In this document: positions 44,587 to 54,107 of the stretch, in pieces
How the letters are laid out: each line of letters opens with the position of its first letter
Position numbering within the stretch: position 1 is the first letter of the stretch
NCBI GenBank assembly: GCA_002471015.1
Contig: DKPB01000081.1
Location: 729-64,728, forward strand
Direction: 5' to 3'
From: Stenotrophomonas sp. UBA7346
GTDB lineage: Bacteria; Pseudomonadota; Gammaproteobacteria; Xanthomonadales; Xanthomonadaceae
DNA: 64,000 nt
Notes under the pieces: model-generated
What the model saw: the letters and a program-made list of their open reading frames with translations, nothing else
Database searches by the model: none
Told to the model about the DNA's origin: nothing
Position numbers and translations under genes: made by a program

Positions 44587-45441
44587 ATGAACGCCTTCCT
44601 GCGCCTACCGCTTGCCCTGTTGATCGCCTTTGGTGCGGTCACGTCAGTGCATGCCCAGAGTAAAGCCGGCGCCGAAAGCACTGTCCTGCCTGTCTGGAAC
44701 CGTGGCAGCGGCAAGGTCGAGGCCCTGCTCTACCTGGAACCCACCGGCACCCAGAACGCCGGTGCCCGCTGGCATTTCGGCCGCAGTTCGCTGGATGCGG
44801 CATTCGGCCTGTCCTCGGGCGACTCGCTGGGCCTGCTGTGCAACAGCAGCCGTGGCAGCAGCATTGGCGGCCTGGCCAGCCACTGCATGCTGGCCAGCCT
44901 GGGCGATGACGATGACGACAATGGCCGGCATATCTCCGCCACCACCGCGTTCAACCGCCCAGGTGGCCGCGTTGGCGTCAGCGTGGGCAGCGGCCGTGAC
45001 ACCCTGCCGGCATGGCTGTCCGGTGGCAGCAAGAGCGGTGCCGCGCGGATGGAACAGAACGACCTGACCGTCTTCGGCCAGAAGAACATCGGCCGCGAAG
45101 GCTTCGTATCCATTGGCGGCACCTATGCCAAGGCCCGCCTGGTGCCTCTCACCGACGCCGCACCGGCAGTAGTGGACCAATGGGACAGCAAGAGCCTGAG
45201 CGTTGGTGGCGGCTACGGCGCCTTCAGCGCCAACGTCATCGGCCGCGTGGTCGACGCACCCGGCCAGAGCGGCAAATGGGAAGGCCTCGGTCTGGGCCTG
45301 ACCTGGCGCACCCCCTGGAGCGGGCAGCTGACCGTGGGTGCAGAGAACGTCATCACCCGTGGCAAAAACCCGTTCTCGCCACGCAATGAGAGCAATGACG
45401 ACGGTGCCGTGCCGTACGTCCGTTACGAGCAAGACCTCTAA
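44587..45441 (+). CDS. Exported hypothetical protein, beta-rich
   Basis: A 284-aa protein I do not recognise by family. Signal peptide FLRLPLALLIAFGAVTSVHA; the mature part is Gly/Ser-rich with alternating hydrophobic residues (GREGFVSIGGTYAKARLVPL; LSVGGGYGAFSANVIGRVVD) and ends VPYVRYEQDL, an aromatic-rich end like outer-membrane beta-barrels. A DDDDD run (GDDDDDNGRH) could bind metal. Followed by a strong terminator, so it is monocistronic. Confidence 0.72.
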   Translation: MNAFLRLPLALLIAFGAVTSVHAQSKAGAESTVLPVWNRGSGKVEALLYLEPTGTQNAGARWHFGRSSLDAAFGLSSGDSLGLLCNSSRGSSIGGLASHCMLASLGDDDDDNGRHISATTAFNRPGGRVGVSVGSGRDTLPAWLSGGSKSGAARMEQNDLTVFGQKNIGREGFVSIGGTYAKARLVPLTDAAPAVVDQWDSKSLSVGGGYGAFSANVIGRVVDAPGQSGKWEGLGLGLTWRTPWSGQLTVGAENVITRGKNPFSPRNESNDDGAVPYVRYEQDL

Positions 45442-45465
45442 ATTTTCGTTTTGCTACGGTTCATG

Positions 45466-45490
45466 AACGCCCCGCTTGTCGGGGCGTTTT
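45466..45490 (+). terminator. Rho-independent terminator after the exported hypothetical gene
   Basis: AACGCCCCG and CGGGGCGTT arms around a CTTGT loop, ending in TTTT. It lies 25 bases after the stop codon. Confidence 0.9.
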
Positions 45491-45681
45491 CATGTCTGCA
45501 ACCCGCAGAACCATTGAACTTTGCCAAATTCAAGCAAATCATCACCCTTCATTAACCAATCTTTAATTTATTTGCAGTCGCAAGTACTATCGAACCAAGC
45601 CTTTGGTATTGGATCCGCCTTTCGGATTCCCCAGCGGCCTTCGCAGCTATACCAAGTCCACTTGGCAGAGAGAGAGAACCA

Positions 45682-48576
45682 ATGATTTGCAAGACCAACA
45701 AACTGCGTGACGCAGTTGTGCTTGCGCTTGTCGCAAGTGCCGGCACCACCGGTGTCGTATACGCTCAGGATGCAGACAAGGGCGCAACCAACCTGGATCG
45801 CATCCAGGTCACTGGCTCGCGCATCCGCTCGGTTGATGCGGAAACCTCGCAGCCGGTTCTGACCCTGACCCGCGAAGCCATCCAGCAGACCGGTCGTACC
45901 AGCGTTGCTGACGTGCTGCAGCAGATCGCCACCAACGGCGCTGCCATCAACACCCAGTTCAACAACGGCGGCGACGGCTCCTCCGGCGTCGACCTGCGCA
46001 ACCTCGGCTCCTCGCGCACCCTGGTGCTGGTCAATGGCCGCCGCTGGGTCTCGGCCCTGGACGGCAGCGTCGACCTGAACACCATCCCGTCGGCCATGGT
46101 CGAGCGCATCGAAGTCCTGAAGGACGGCGCCTCCTCGATCTACGGTTCGGACGCCATCGCCGGCGTGGTCAACATCATCACCCGTGACGATTTCAACGGC
46201 GGTGAAGCCCATGTGTATCGCGGCCAGTTCAGCAAGGGCGACGGCGAGCGCGAAGGCTATGACCTGACCTTGGGTACCAGCAGCGACCGCGGCAACCTGG
46301 TGTTCGGCGCCAGCTACGTCAAGGAAAAGGCCGTGATGGCCGGCGCACGCAAGATCTCGCGCGATCCGGTGTATGGCCTGGGCTCCAGCCAGTACAGCGG
46401 CCAGACCGCTGACGGCGGCATCTGGGACCTGACCATCGATGGCAAGCCGACCGATGACTATGCTGCCTGGTCCGACATCGCCGGCAATGAAGATCCGGAC
46501 ATTGCCGAACGCGCAAGCTACGACCGTTGGGTAGTCAACAAGGGGGCCGATGGCCGCAACCTTGCCAACTACCACGCTTATGGCAATGCGGACAAGTACA
46601 ACTACGCTGCCGACAACTACCTGCGCACTCCGCAGGAACGCAAGTCGATCTACATCCAGGGCCGCTACGACCTGACCGATTCGATCGCACTGCGTACCGA
46701 CGCGCTGTACAACCAACGTAATTCGGCCCAGCAGCTGGCCGGCTTCCCTCTCAGCGCCGGCAGCTACATGGACGGCTCCCTGGGTCTGTCCAAGGACAGC
46801 TACTACAACCCGACCAAGGGCGCTGCCGACGCACGCAACCTGAACTGGAACCGTCGCCTGGTCGAACAGGAACGTTTCTATGAGCAGGACGTCAAGACCC
46901 TGCATTGGTACGGCGGTCTGGAAGGTTCGTTCCAGTTTGCCGACCGGTACTTCAACTGGGACGCTGGCCTGAGTTACAACTCCAACGACCAGATCGACAC
47001 CCAGGTGGGCGACGTCAACATGGCCAACCTCTACCAGGCCACCGGCGCGTCCTTCATGGACACCGATGGCGTGGTCAAGTGCGGCAGCCCGGGGGCGGTG
47101 ATCGAAGGCTGCGTGCCGTTCAATCCGCTTTCCAGCGCCGGCAACATGCCGAAGGAAATGCTGGACTACATCCTGTTCACCGCCAAGGACAAGTTCCAGA
47201 ACAAGAGCAAGAGCTTCACCGCCAACCTGGCCGGCGACATCGTCGAACTGCCGGGCGGCATGATGGGCTTCGCAGCAGGTTACGAGCACCGCAAGGAATC
47301 CGGCTACGACCTGCCGGACGCCTTCGTCTCGGCCGGCATGAGCTCGGGCAACGCCCGTCAGCCGACCAGCGGTGATTACAGCCTGGACGACCTGTACCTG
47401 GAACTGGCCATCCCACTGCTGAAGGACCTGCCGGGTGCTGAGGTGCTGGAATTCAGCGTGGCAACGCGCTACTCGGACTACAGCAACTTCGGTGACACCC
47501 TCAACAGCAAGTTCGGCTTCAAGTGGAAGCCGTACGCTGACCTGCTGGTCCGCGGTAACTGGGCCGAAGGTTTCCGTGCACCGTCGATCTCCAACATGTT
47601 CGGTGGCGGCGCGGCTTCGTACGAAGGCTACGGCGACCCCTGCTCCAGCGACAGCCCGTTCATCAGCAATGCCGCTGTGGCCCAGCGCTGCGCCGCAGCC
47701 GGCATTCCTGCCAGCTATACCCAGCGTGAAGCCTATGGCGACCAGACCGCATGGCCGTTCGACTGGGTCTCCAACAAGGACCTGACCCCGGAGACCTCGA
47801 CCTCGAAGACCTTGGGCTTCGTGTTCAGCCCGAGCTTCCTGAAGGGCTTCGACGTGTCGCTGGACTGGTGGCAGATCAACATCAAGAACGTGATCAGCCG
47901 CCCGCAGGTCACCTACATGCTTGATCAGTGCTATGTGGAAGGCAACCAGAATTGGTGCAACATCGTCAATGATGGCCTGACCCGCAACGCGTTGGGTCAG
48001 ATCACCTACCTGAAGATGGGCCTGGCCAACCTGGGCGAGACCGAAGTGGAAGGTTACGACCTGACCATGCGCTACTCGCTGCCGGATACCAGCATCGGCG
48101 CCTTCACGTTCGTGTGGGACAGCACCTACATGTCGTCCTACCGCACCAAGGCAACCCCGGAAGCTGACTGGGACGCCTCGGAAGTGGGCACCTACGTCAA
48201 GGACACCCCGATCTGGCGCATCCGCTCCAACCTGACCGCCAACTGGACCTACGGTGATTTCGGCCTGACCTGGACCACGCGTTACTTCTCCAGCCTGGTC
48301 GAGAACTGCAAGTACCCGACGGTTGCCGCACTGTGCAGCGATCCGAACCGCGTCACCGCTTCTGGCAAGGACCCGCAGAACAAGCTGGCCGCGACCACTT
48401 ATCACGACCTGCAGGCACGCTACAACGTGCCGTGGAATGCAACCGTGTCGGTGGGCGTGAACAACGTGTTCGCGAAGGAACCGCCGGTGGCGACGCAGGC
48501 GTTCGCCAACAATTTCGACTACCAGTACGACACCCCGGGGCGCTACTACTACATGGAGTACCGTCAGCGCTTCTGA
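45682..48576 (+). CDS. TonB-dependent outer-membrane receptor
   Basis: A 964-aa receptor. Signal peptide RDAVVLALVASAGTTGVVYA; a TonB-box-like stretch DRIQVTGSRI; plug domain with LTLTREAIQQTGRTSVADVL, VDLRNLGSSRTLVLVNGRRW and LKDGASSIYGSDAIAGVVNI; then a long beta-barrel ending YYYMEYRQRF, with the terminal Phe recognised by the BAM complex. This plug type is common in xanthomonads and sphingomonads and is used for diverse substrates; none can be named here. The 190-bp upstream region is AT-rich (AACCAATCTTTAATTTATTT) and probably holds the promoter; no Fur box is obvious. Confidence 0.93.
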   Translation: MICKTNKLRDAVVLALVASAGTTGVVYAQDADKGATNLDRIQVTGSRIRSVDAETSQPVLTLTREAIQQTGRTSVADVLQQIATNGAAINTQFNNGGDGSSGVDLRNLGSSRTLVLVNGRRWVSALDGSVDLNTIPSAMVERIEVLKDGASSIYGSDAIAGVVNIITRDDFNGGEAHVYRGQFSKGDGEREGYDLTLGTSSDRGNLVFGASYVKEKAVMAGARKISRDPVYGLGSSQYSGQTADGGIWDLTIDGKPTDDYAAWSDIAGNEDPDIAERASYDRWVVNKGADGRNLANYHAYGNADKYNYAADNYLRTPQERKSIYIQGRYDLTDSIALRTDALYNQRNSAQQLAGFPLSAGSYMDGSLGLSKDSYYNPTKGAADARNLNWNRRLVEQERFYEQDVKTLHWYGGLEGSFQFADRYFNWDAGLSYNSNDQIDTQVGDVNMANLYQATGASFMDTDGVVKCGSPGAVIEGCVPFNPLSSAGNMPKEMLDYILFTAKDKFQNKSKSFTANLAGDIVELPGGMMGFAAGYEHRKESGYDLPDAFVSAGMSSGNARQPTSGDYSLDDLYLELAIPLLKDLPGAEVLEFSVATRYSDYSNFGDTLNSKFGFKWKPYADLLVRGNWAEGFRAPSISNMFGGGAASYEGYGDPCSSDSPFISNAAVAQRCAAAGIPASYTQREAYGDQTAWPFDWVSNKDLTPETSTSKTLGFVFSPSFLKGFDVSLDWWQINIKNVISRPQVTYMLDQCYVEGNQNWCNIVNDGLTRNALGQITYLKMGLANLGETEVEGYDLTMRYSLPDTSIGAFTFVWDSTYMSSYRTKATPEADWDASEVGTYVKDTPIWRIRSNLTANWTYGDFGLTWTTRYFSSLVENCKYPTVAALCSDPNRVTASGKDPQNKLAATTYHDLQARYNVPWNATVSVGVNNVFAKEPPVATQAFANNFDYQYDTPGRYYYMEYRQRF

Positions 48577-48600
48577 TCGTAGTCTGATCGGTTGAAACAG

Positions 48601-48632
48601 AACGGCCCGGGATTCCCGGGCCGTTTTCTTTT
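48601..48632 (+). terminator. Rho-independent terminator after the TonB receptor gene
   Basis: AACGGCCCGGG and CCCGGGCCGTT form a near-perfect stem with an ATT loop, followed by TTCTTTT. It lies 25 bases after the stop. The following ~220 bp to the TetR gene hold no gene I can support. Confidence 0.92.
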
Positions 48633-48856
48633 GCAGATTGCGATGGTCCGGCAATGCCCTGAACCGATCCCCGCACATCCACTCGTTGGACGCCGATCTC
48701 GCGAGCAAGCGCGCACCATGGATCTCGGCGCCGCGCCGATCCGGGCTACGCAGCGGCCGCATCATTTGCGGCCATCGTCACCTGCACGAGGGGCCTCACT
48801 GCAAAAGAAAAGGCCGCATTGCTGCCGCCCGGCTTGCTCATGCGCGGTCAGGCGAT

Positions 48857-49459
48857 TCAACCATTCGGGATCAAGGTCTCGATCACATGCTCGACATAGG
48901 CCTCGAAATCCTCGCGCGCCTGCTTGGGCTGCTGCAGCTGCAACGACAGCTGCAGGAAGCCGACATACGCCGCATAGGCCAAGCGCGCGCGGTGACGCGC
49001 ATCGGTAGAGCTGAGCCCTGCCTGGCGGAACGAGGCGATCAGGTACTCCATGCGCCGCTGCGACACCCGGTCGATCACCGGCCGAACCATGGGATTGTCC
49101 AAGGCCTTGAGCAGTTCGCTGTAGATCACGTGCGGGGTTACTTCGTGCGCGACCAGTTGGAACAGCGCGCGCAGACGGGTGCGCGGGTCCGGCACCTCCT
49201 CCAGGCTGCCGAACACCTGCTGCTGCTCCACCACTTCCCAGCGTTCCAGAGCCGCTTGCAGCAACGCGTCACGCGACGGGAAATGCCAATAGAAGCTGCC
49301 TTTGGTGACCCCCAGGCGACGAGCCAAGGGCTCCACCGCTACCGCACCAACACCTTGTTCCGCAATCAGATCCAGCGCCGCCTGCGCCCAGTCATCAGCG
49401 CTGAGTCGGCTATGGCGGTTACTGCGGGAATCGGCGGCGGGAGTCGTTGTGTCGTTCAT
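48857..49459 (-). CDS. TetR-family transcriptional regulator
   Basis: A 200-aa regulator. N-terminal HTH: WAQAALDLIAEQGVGAVAVE followed by PLARRLGVTKGSFYWHFPSR, the hallmark of TetR proteins. The ligand domain is variable. It is divergent from a hydrolase-fadE operon, with palindromic sites between them, so it probably represses fatty-acid or acyl-ester catabolism and itself, and would be released by an acyl-CoA or related ligand (inferred). Confidence 0.92.
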   Translation of the reverse strand: MNDTTTPAADSRSNRHSRLSADDWAQAALDLIAEQGVGAVAVEPLARRLGVTKGSFYWHFPSRDALLQAALERWEVVEQQQVFGSLEEVPDPRTRLRALFQLVAHEVTPHVIYSELLKALDNPMVRPVIDRVSQRRMEYLIASFRQAGLSSTDARHRARLAYAAYVGFLQLSLQLQQPKQAREDFEAYVEHVIETLIPNG

Positions 49460-49570
49460 GCCACAGATTTAACCATACGCCGGGGACTGGTTGCAGTATG
49501 CGCCAGCGAAATTGGCAATCAAACATACCTACCGCCGCTGCCTGAGAACCATTGCAGCGCAGGCAAGAAC

Positions 49571-49629
49571 GGAACCATACCGGTGGGTATTGACATGACT
49601 CCAAACCGGACCATACCATCTGGTATGGT
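49571..49629. promoter_or_regulatory. TetR-type operators and promoter of the hydrolase-fadE operon
   Basis: A perfect inverted repeat ACCATACC-N4-GGTATGGT occupies 49610-49629. A second, imperfect site ACCATACC-GG-TGGGTATT lies at about 49574-49591, and a half site AACCATACG sits near 49470 by the TetR start. A TTGACA hexamer at 49590-49595 overlaps the imperfect site, and a weak -10 (near 49613-49619) falls within the perfect repeat, so a bound repressor would block RNA polymerase. The repeat also covers the in-frame ATG at 49625, which favours the ATG at 49649 as the true start. Confidence 0.8.
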
Positions 49630-49648
49630 TAAATTCGACAGTGCCCCC

Positions 49649-50530
49649 ATGCGCAATGAAGACATCCGCCTGCAAGGCGCGCATGGCGCTGTGCTGGCGG
49701 CCACGCGTGCTCCCGGCCGCCGTGCCCCTGTGCTGTTCGCCCATGGCTTTGGCCAGACCCGCGGCGCCTGGACCGCTACGGCCGACGCACTCAATGCCGC
49801 CGGCCACGCCACACTCAGCTATGACGCACGCGGCCATGGCGATTCGGACTGGAATGCCAGCGATCTGCCCTATCACGGCGATCAGTTCACCGATGACCTG
49901 ATCGTGGTCGCCGGCGAGCTGCCGCGCCCGCCGGTGCTGGTTGCTGCCTCGATGGGCGGCCTGTTCGGGCTGATGGCCGAAGCGCGCTGGCCGGGCCTGT
50001 TCTCGGCAATGGTGCTGGTGGATATCACCCCGCGCTGGGAGACCCGCGGCGTGGAGCGCATTCTTGCCTTCATGAGCGCGCACCCGGACGGTTTTGCCTC
50101 GCTGCAGGCCGCAGCCGACACCATCTCCGCCTATATGCCGCACCGCCCACGCAAGAGCGAAGATTCGCTGCGCGCGTTGCTGCGCCCAGGCAAGGATGGC
50201 CGCTGGAACTGGCACTGGGATCCGCGCCTGGTCGATGAGCTGGCACGCGACAGCGAGCAGCACCAGGGCGTGATTGCCGACGCTGCACGACAAGTGCAAT
50301 GCCCGCTGCTGCTGGTCAGCGGTGGCCGCAGTGACCTGGTCTCGCCACAGACCGTTGAAGAATTCATGGCGCTGGTGCCGCACGCGCAGCATGTCCATCT
50401 GCCCCACGCTACCCACATGGTGGCCGGCGATGACAACAATGCGTTTACCGCCGCTGTGTTGAACTATCTGGACGCACTGCCTTCCGCAGCGTCCGCCCGA
50501 ACCGAGCACGTTACCGGAGCACGTCCATGA
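49649..50530 (+). CDS. Alpha/beta hydrolase
   Basis: A 293-aa hydrolase. LFAHGFGQTRGAW is the oxyanion-hole loop, VAASMGGLFG carries the nucleophile Ser, GRSDLVSP the Asp and HLPHATHMVAGDDN the His. It may be an esterase or thioesterase. The stop overlaps the fadE start (ATGA), so the two are co-translated. This coupling and the TetR control suggest that it releases or trims fatty acyl substrates for beta-oxidation (inferred). Confidence 0.85.
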   Translation: MRNEDIRLQGAHGAVLAATRAPGRRAPVLFAHGFGQTRGAWTATADALNAAGHATLSYDARGHGDSDWNASDLPYHGDQFTDDLIVVAGELPRPPVLVAASMGGLFGLMAEARWPGLFSAMVLVDITPRWETRGVERILAFMSAHPDGFASLQAAADTISAYMPHRPRKSEDSLRALLRPGKDGRWNWHWDPRLVDELARDSEQHQGVIADAARQVQCPLLLVSGGRSDLVSPQTVEEFMALVPHAQHVHLPHATHMVAGDDNNAFTAAVLNYLDALPSAASARTEHVTGARP

Positions 50531-53007
50531 GCATCGTCATACCTTTCCTGGCCCTGCTGCTTGCAGGTGCCTTTGTTGCCTACCACCGCATGCGACTCGT
50601 CGTATGGACGGCCATCAGTGTCGTGGCCCTGGCCATCTGCTGGTTTGCCGGCGTCAACCAGACCGCGATCATCGTCGCCGCCGCCATCGTTGCGCTGGTC
50701 AGCGTGCCGGTGCTGCTGCCGTTCCTGCGCAAGCCGCTGATCACCGCGCCGTTCATGGGTGTGTTCCGAAAGGTGCTGCCGCCGTTGTCCAAGACCGAGC
50801 GCATCGCTCTGGAAACCGGCTCGGTTGGTTTTGAAGGCGAGCTGTTCACCGGCGACCCGGACTGGAACATCCTGCTCAACTATCCCAAGCCGCAGCTCAG
50901 CGCCGAGGAACAGGCCTTCCTGGATGGCCCGGTGGAAGAACTGTGCAAGATGGTCAACGACTTCGAGATCACCCACGTCCACGCCGACCTGCCGCCGGAA
51001 CTGTGGGACTACATCAAGAAGAACAAATTCTTCGGCATGATCATCCCGAAGGAATACGGCGGCCTGGGCTTCAGCGCGCTGGCCCACCACAAGGTCATCC
51101 AGAAGCTGGCCTCGGTATCGAGCGTGGTCAGTTCCACGGTCGGCGTGCCCAACTCGCTGGGCCCGGGTGAACTGCTCAACCATTACGGCACCCAGGAGCA
51201 GAAGGACTACTACCTGCCGCGCCTGGCCATCGGCCAGGAAGTGCCGTGCTTCGGCCTGACCGGCCCGTTCGCCGGTTCCGATGCGACCTCGATTCCCGAC
51301 TTCGGCATCGTCTGCAAGGGCATGTGGAAGGGCGAGGAAGTGCTGGGTCTGAAGCTCACCTTCGACAAGCGCTACATCACCTTGGCGCCGGTCGCGACCC
51401 TGATCGGCATGGCCTTCCGCATGTACGATCCGGACGGCCTGCTCGGCGACACCAAGGACATCGGCATCACCCTGGCGCTGCTGCCGCGTGACACCGACGG
51501 CGTGGAAATCGGCCGCCGCCACTTCCCGCTGAACTCCACCTTCCAGAACGGCCCGATCCGCGGCAAGGATGTGTTCATCCCGCTGACCCAGCTGATCGGC
51601 GGCGCCGAGAAGCGTGGCCTGGGCTGGAACATGCTCAACGAGTGCCTGGCCGTGGGCCGCTCCATCACCCTGCCCTCCACCGCGTCTGGCGGTGCCAAGG
51701 CCGGTGCGGTGGTGACCGGTGCCTATGCGCGCATCCGCAAGCAGTTCGGCCTGTCGGTCGGCCGCTTCGAGGGCGTGGAAGAAGCGCTGGCCCGCATCGG
51801 CGGCAAGGCCTACAAGATCAGCGCGCTGTCGCAGGCCACCGCCGCTGCGGTTGACCGTGGCGACGTGCCGTCGGTGCCGTCGGCGATTGCCAAGTACCAC
51901 TGCACCAACATGAGCCGCGAAGTCATTTCCGACGTGATGGACGTGATCGGCGGCAAGGGCATCATCCTCGGGCCGCGCAACTTCGCCGGCCGCAGCTGGC
52001 AGGCCGCACCGATCGCCATCACAGTGGAAGGTGCCAACATCATGACCCGCTCGCTGCTGATCTTCGGTCAGGGCGCCATCCTCTGCCACCCGTGGGTGCT
52101 GAAGGAAATGAAGGCCGCGCAGGATGAAGACCGCAAGGCCGGCCTGCGTGAATTCGACCAGGCACTGTTCGGCCATGTCCGCTTCGGCATTTCCAACGCC
52201 GTGCGCTCGCTGTGGTTCGGCCTGACCGGTGCGCGCTTCGGCGCCGCCCCGGGCGACGCCTACACCCGCCGCTACTTCCGCAAGCTGGACCGTTATTCGG
52301 CCAACCTGGCGCTGATGGCCGACATCTCGATGATGACCCTGGGCGGCAAGCTCAAGTTCAAGGAATCGCTGTCCGGCCGCCTGGGTGATGTGCTCAGCCA
52401 CATCTACATGACCAGCGCCATGCTCAAGCGTTACCACGACGAAGGCGCACCGCAGGCCGACCAGCCGCTGCTGGCCTGGGCCTTCCACGACAGCGTGCAC
52501 AAGATCGAGGAATCGCTGTCGGCGGCACTGCGCAACTTCCCGATCCGTCCGATCGGCTGGCTGATGTGGGCGCTGATCTTCCCGTTCGGCCGTCGCGCCG
52601 AGGCCCCGGGCGATCGCCTGAGCCGCCGCGTTGCGGCAACGCTGATGGCACCGGGCGAGGCCCGTGATCGCCTGGCCCAGGGCGTGTTCCTGACCCCGTG
52701 CGCCAACAACCCGGGTGGCCGCATCAACAGCTACCTGTCCAAGGCGATCATGGCCGAGCCGGTGGAGCGCAAGTTCCTGAAGGCGCTGAAGACCAAGGGT
52801 ATCGAAGCGCTGACCTTCGCCACCCAGCTCGACGAAGCGGTGGCGGAAGGTGTGATCACCCAGGACGAGCGCAAGCTGCTGGAAGAGCTGCGCGAGATCA
52901 CCATGGACACCATCACCGTGGACGACTTCGAGCCGCACGAACTGCGTTCGGCCGGCTACTACGACCTGCCCGGCAAGCAGCGCCCGCAGCCGCAGCAGGC
53001 CGCGTAA
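50527..53007 (+). CDS. fadE: Acyl-CoA dehydrogenase FadE
   Basis: An 826-aa dehydrogenase of the long E. coli FadE type (about 814 aa). Two N-terminal hydrophobic segments (IPFLALLLAGAFVAYHRM; IIVAAAIVALVSVPVLLPFL) anchor it. The FAD/acyl-CoA core includes FFGMIIPKEYGGLGFSALAH, CFGLTGPFAGSDATSIPDFG and SDVMDVIGGKGIILGPRNF. The C-terminal FadE-specific domain contains FPIRPIGWLMWALIFPFGRR. It catalyses the first step of beta-oxidation. Second gene of the TetR-controlled operon. Confidence 0.95.
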   Translation: MSIVIPFLALLLAGAFVAYHRMRLVVWTAISVVALAICWFAGVNQTAIIVAAAIVALVSVPVLLPFLRKPLITAPFMGVFRKVLPPLSKTERIALETGSVGFEGELFTGDPDWNILLNYPKPQLSAEEQAFLDGPVEELCKMVNDFEITHVHADLPPELWDYIKKNKFFGMIIPKEYGGLGFSALAHHKVIQKLASVSSVVSSTVGVPNSLGPGELLNHYGTQEQKDYYLPRLAIGQEVPCFGLTGPFAGSDATSIPDFGIVCKGMWKGEEVLGLKLTFDKRYITLAPVATLIGMAFRMYDPDGLLGDTKDIGITLALLPRDTDGVEIGRRHFPLNSTFQNGPIRGKDVFIPLTQLIGGAEKRGLGWNMLNECLAVGRSITLPSTASGGAKAGAVVTGAYARIRKQFGLSVGRFEGVEEALARIGGKAYKISALSQATAAAVDRGDVPSVPSAIAKYHCTNMSREVISDVMDVIGGKGIILGPRNFAGRSWQAAPIAITVEGANIMTRSLLIFGQGAILCHPWVLKEMKAAQDEDRKAGLREFDQALFGHVRFGISNAVRSLWFGLTGARFGAAPGDAYTRRYFRKLDRYSANLALMADISMMTLGGKLKFKESLSGRLGDVLSHIYMTSAMLKRYHDEGAPQADQPLLAWAFHDSVHKIEESLSAALRNFPIRPIGWLMWALIFPFGRRAEAPGDRLSRRVAATLMAPGEARDRLAQGVFLTPCANNPGGRINSYLSKAIMAEPVERKFLKALKTKGIEALTFATQLDEAVAEGVITQDERKLLEELREITMDTITVDDFEPHELRSAGYYDLPGKQRPQPQQAA

Positions 53008-53027
53008 GCCACTACCCAGCAACAACA

Positions 53028-53054
53028 ACGGCGGGCTTGGTGCCCGCCGTTTTC
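53028..53054 (+). terminator. Rho-independent terminator after fadE
   Basis: AACGGCGGGC and GCCCGCCGTT arms around TTGGT, ending TTTT, 20 bases after the fadE stop. It separates the hydrolase-fadE unit from the next two genes. Confidence 0.9.
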
Positions 53055-53074
53055 ATATCAGGACGCCCTACCCC

Positions 53075-53557
53075 ATGACCGCGCCTTTGTTGTCGCTCTA
53101 CCGTCGCTGCACCCGCTGGCCCGCCGGCAACTGGCTGTTCTCCCGTGCGGTGTGCTTCAAGGCGCCCTATTTCGCCAGCATCTCGCCGCGGATCACCGTG
53201 CTGGAACCGGGCCGCTGCGAAGGCGTGATCCGCCAGCGCCGCCGCATCAGCAACCACATCGGTACCGTGCATGCGATCGCCATGTGCAACCTGGCCGAAC
53301 TGGTCGGCGGGGTCATGGTCGATGCCAGCCTGCCGGCCGACATGCGCTGGATCCCCAAGGGCATGGATGTGAAGTACCAGGCCAAGGCGCTGGGCGTGCT
53401 GACGGCGGTGGCCACACCCGAGCTACCCATCATCAGCGCCGAGCACGGCTATGACCTGCCGGTGCGCGTGCGCGTCTGCGATGCGGCCGGGGTGGAAGTG
53501 TTCCAGGCAGTGATCGCCATGTGGGTGTCACCACGCCCACGTCGTACGGATCGCTAG
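53075..53557 (+). CDS. Hotdog-fold (DUF4442-like) putative thioesterase
   Basis: A 160-aa protein of the DUF4442/PaaI-like hotdog group. ISNHIGTVHAIAMCNLAELV matches the helix and catalytic region of acyl-CoA thioesterases, and WIPKGMDVKYQAKALGV is the next conserved block. Position right after fadE supports a role in acyl-CoA metabolism, although a terminator lies between. A small membrane protein gene follows after 3 bases. Confidence 0.82.
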   Translation: MTAPLLSLYRRCTRWPAGNWLFSRAVCFKAPYFASISPRITVLEPGRCEGVIRQRRRISNHIGTVHAIAMCNLAELVGGVMVDASLPADMRWIPKGMDVKYQAKALGVLTAVATPELPIISAEHGYDLPVRVRVCDAAGVEVFQAVIAMWVSPRPRRTDR

Positions 53558-53560
53558 GGC

Positions 53561-53965
53561 ATGCAGATCGCCGAATGGCTGTTGCGCATTGGCGGCCTGC
53601 ACTGCCTGGCCTTTGCCGTATTCCATCTGGCGTTCTGGCGTTTGTTCCACTGGAAGCATGAACTGGCAAAGCTCGGCACCGCCAACCGCGCGATCATGCA
53701 GATCCTCAACCTGCGCCTTGTCTATGTGTTTCTGGGAATGGGCCTGCTGTCGCTGGCGTTCACCCGCGAACTGCTCGATACCCGGCTGGGGCACGTGGTG
53801 TTGGCTTTCATGGCCTTGTTCTGGCTGGGCCGCAGCGTCGAGCAGCTGGTTTTCCTGCGCATCAATGACTGGCGTGTGCACCTGCTGACCGCCTTGTTCG
53901 TGCTTGGTGCGGTGCTGTACGCAGTACCGTTGTGGCTGGGATTCTCGCTTTACATCAACCGCTGA
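53561..53965 (+). CDS. Small four-TM membrane protein, unknown function
   Basis: A 134-aa integral membrane protein with four predicted helices (LLRIGGLHCLAFAVFHLAFW; IMQILNLRLVYVFLGMGLLS; GHVVLAFMALFWLGRSVEQL; HLLTALFVLGAVLYAVPLWL). I do not recognise the family. It starts 3 bases after the thioesterase stop, so they are one operon. A lipid-related role is only suggested by context. Confidence 0.72.
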   Translation: MQIAEWLLRIGGLHCLAFAVFHLAFWRLFHWKHELAKLGTANRAIMQILNLRLVYVFLGMGLLSLAFTRELLDTRLGHVVLAFMALFWLGRSVEQLVFLRINDWRVHLLTALFVLGAVLYAVPLWLGFSLYINR

Positions 53966-53982
53966 TTACCGCCAATGCCACT

Positions 53983-54107
53983 GTAGTGCCGAGCCATGCT
54001 CGGCAGGGGCTCTACAGGTGATCTGTCGGGAACGCTCTTGCCGAGCATGGCTCGGCACTACCGGTGATCTATCAGCGAGGCCTCTGCCGAGCATGGCTCG
54101 GCACTAC
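53983..54107. repeat. Three SMAG elements
   Basis: One + copy at 53983-54005 and two inverted copies at 54039-54061 and 54085-54107, in the gap between convergent genes. The last copy supplies the stop codon of the DUF1304 gene. Confidence 0.9.

Noticed and set aside
45568..48765. A 1065-codon minus-strand frame opposite the TonB receptor
   Set aside because: It is antisense to a clear receptor gene, shows no domain, and extends through terminators on both sides.
48638..49648. N-terminal extension of the alpha/beta hydrolase by 337 codons
   Set aside because: It would run antisense through the TetR gene and its operators and lacks any conserved block.
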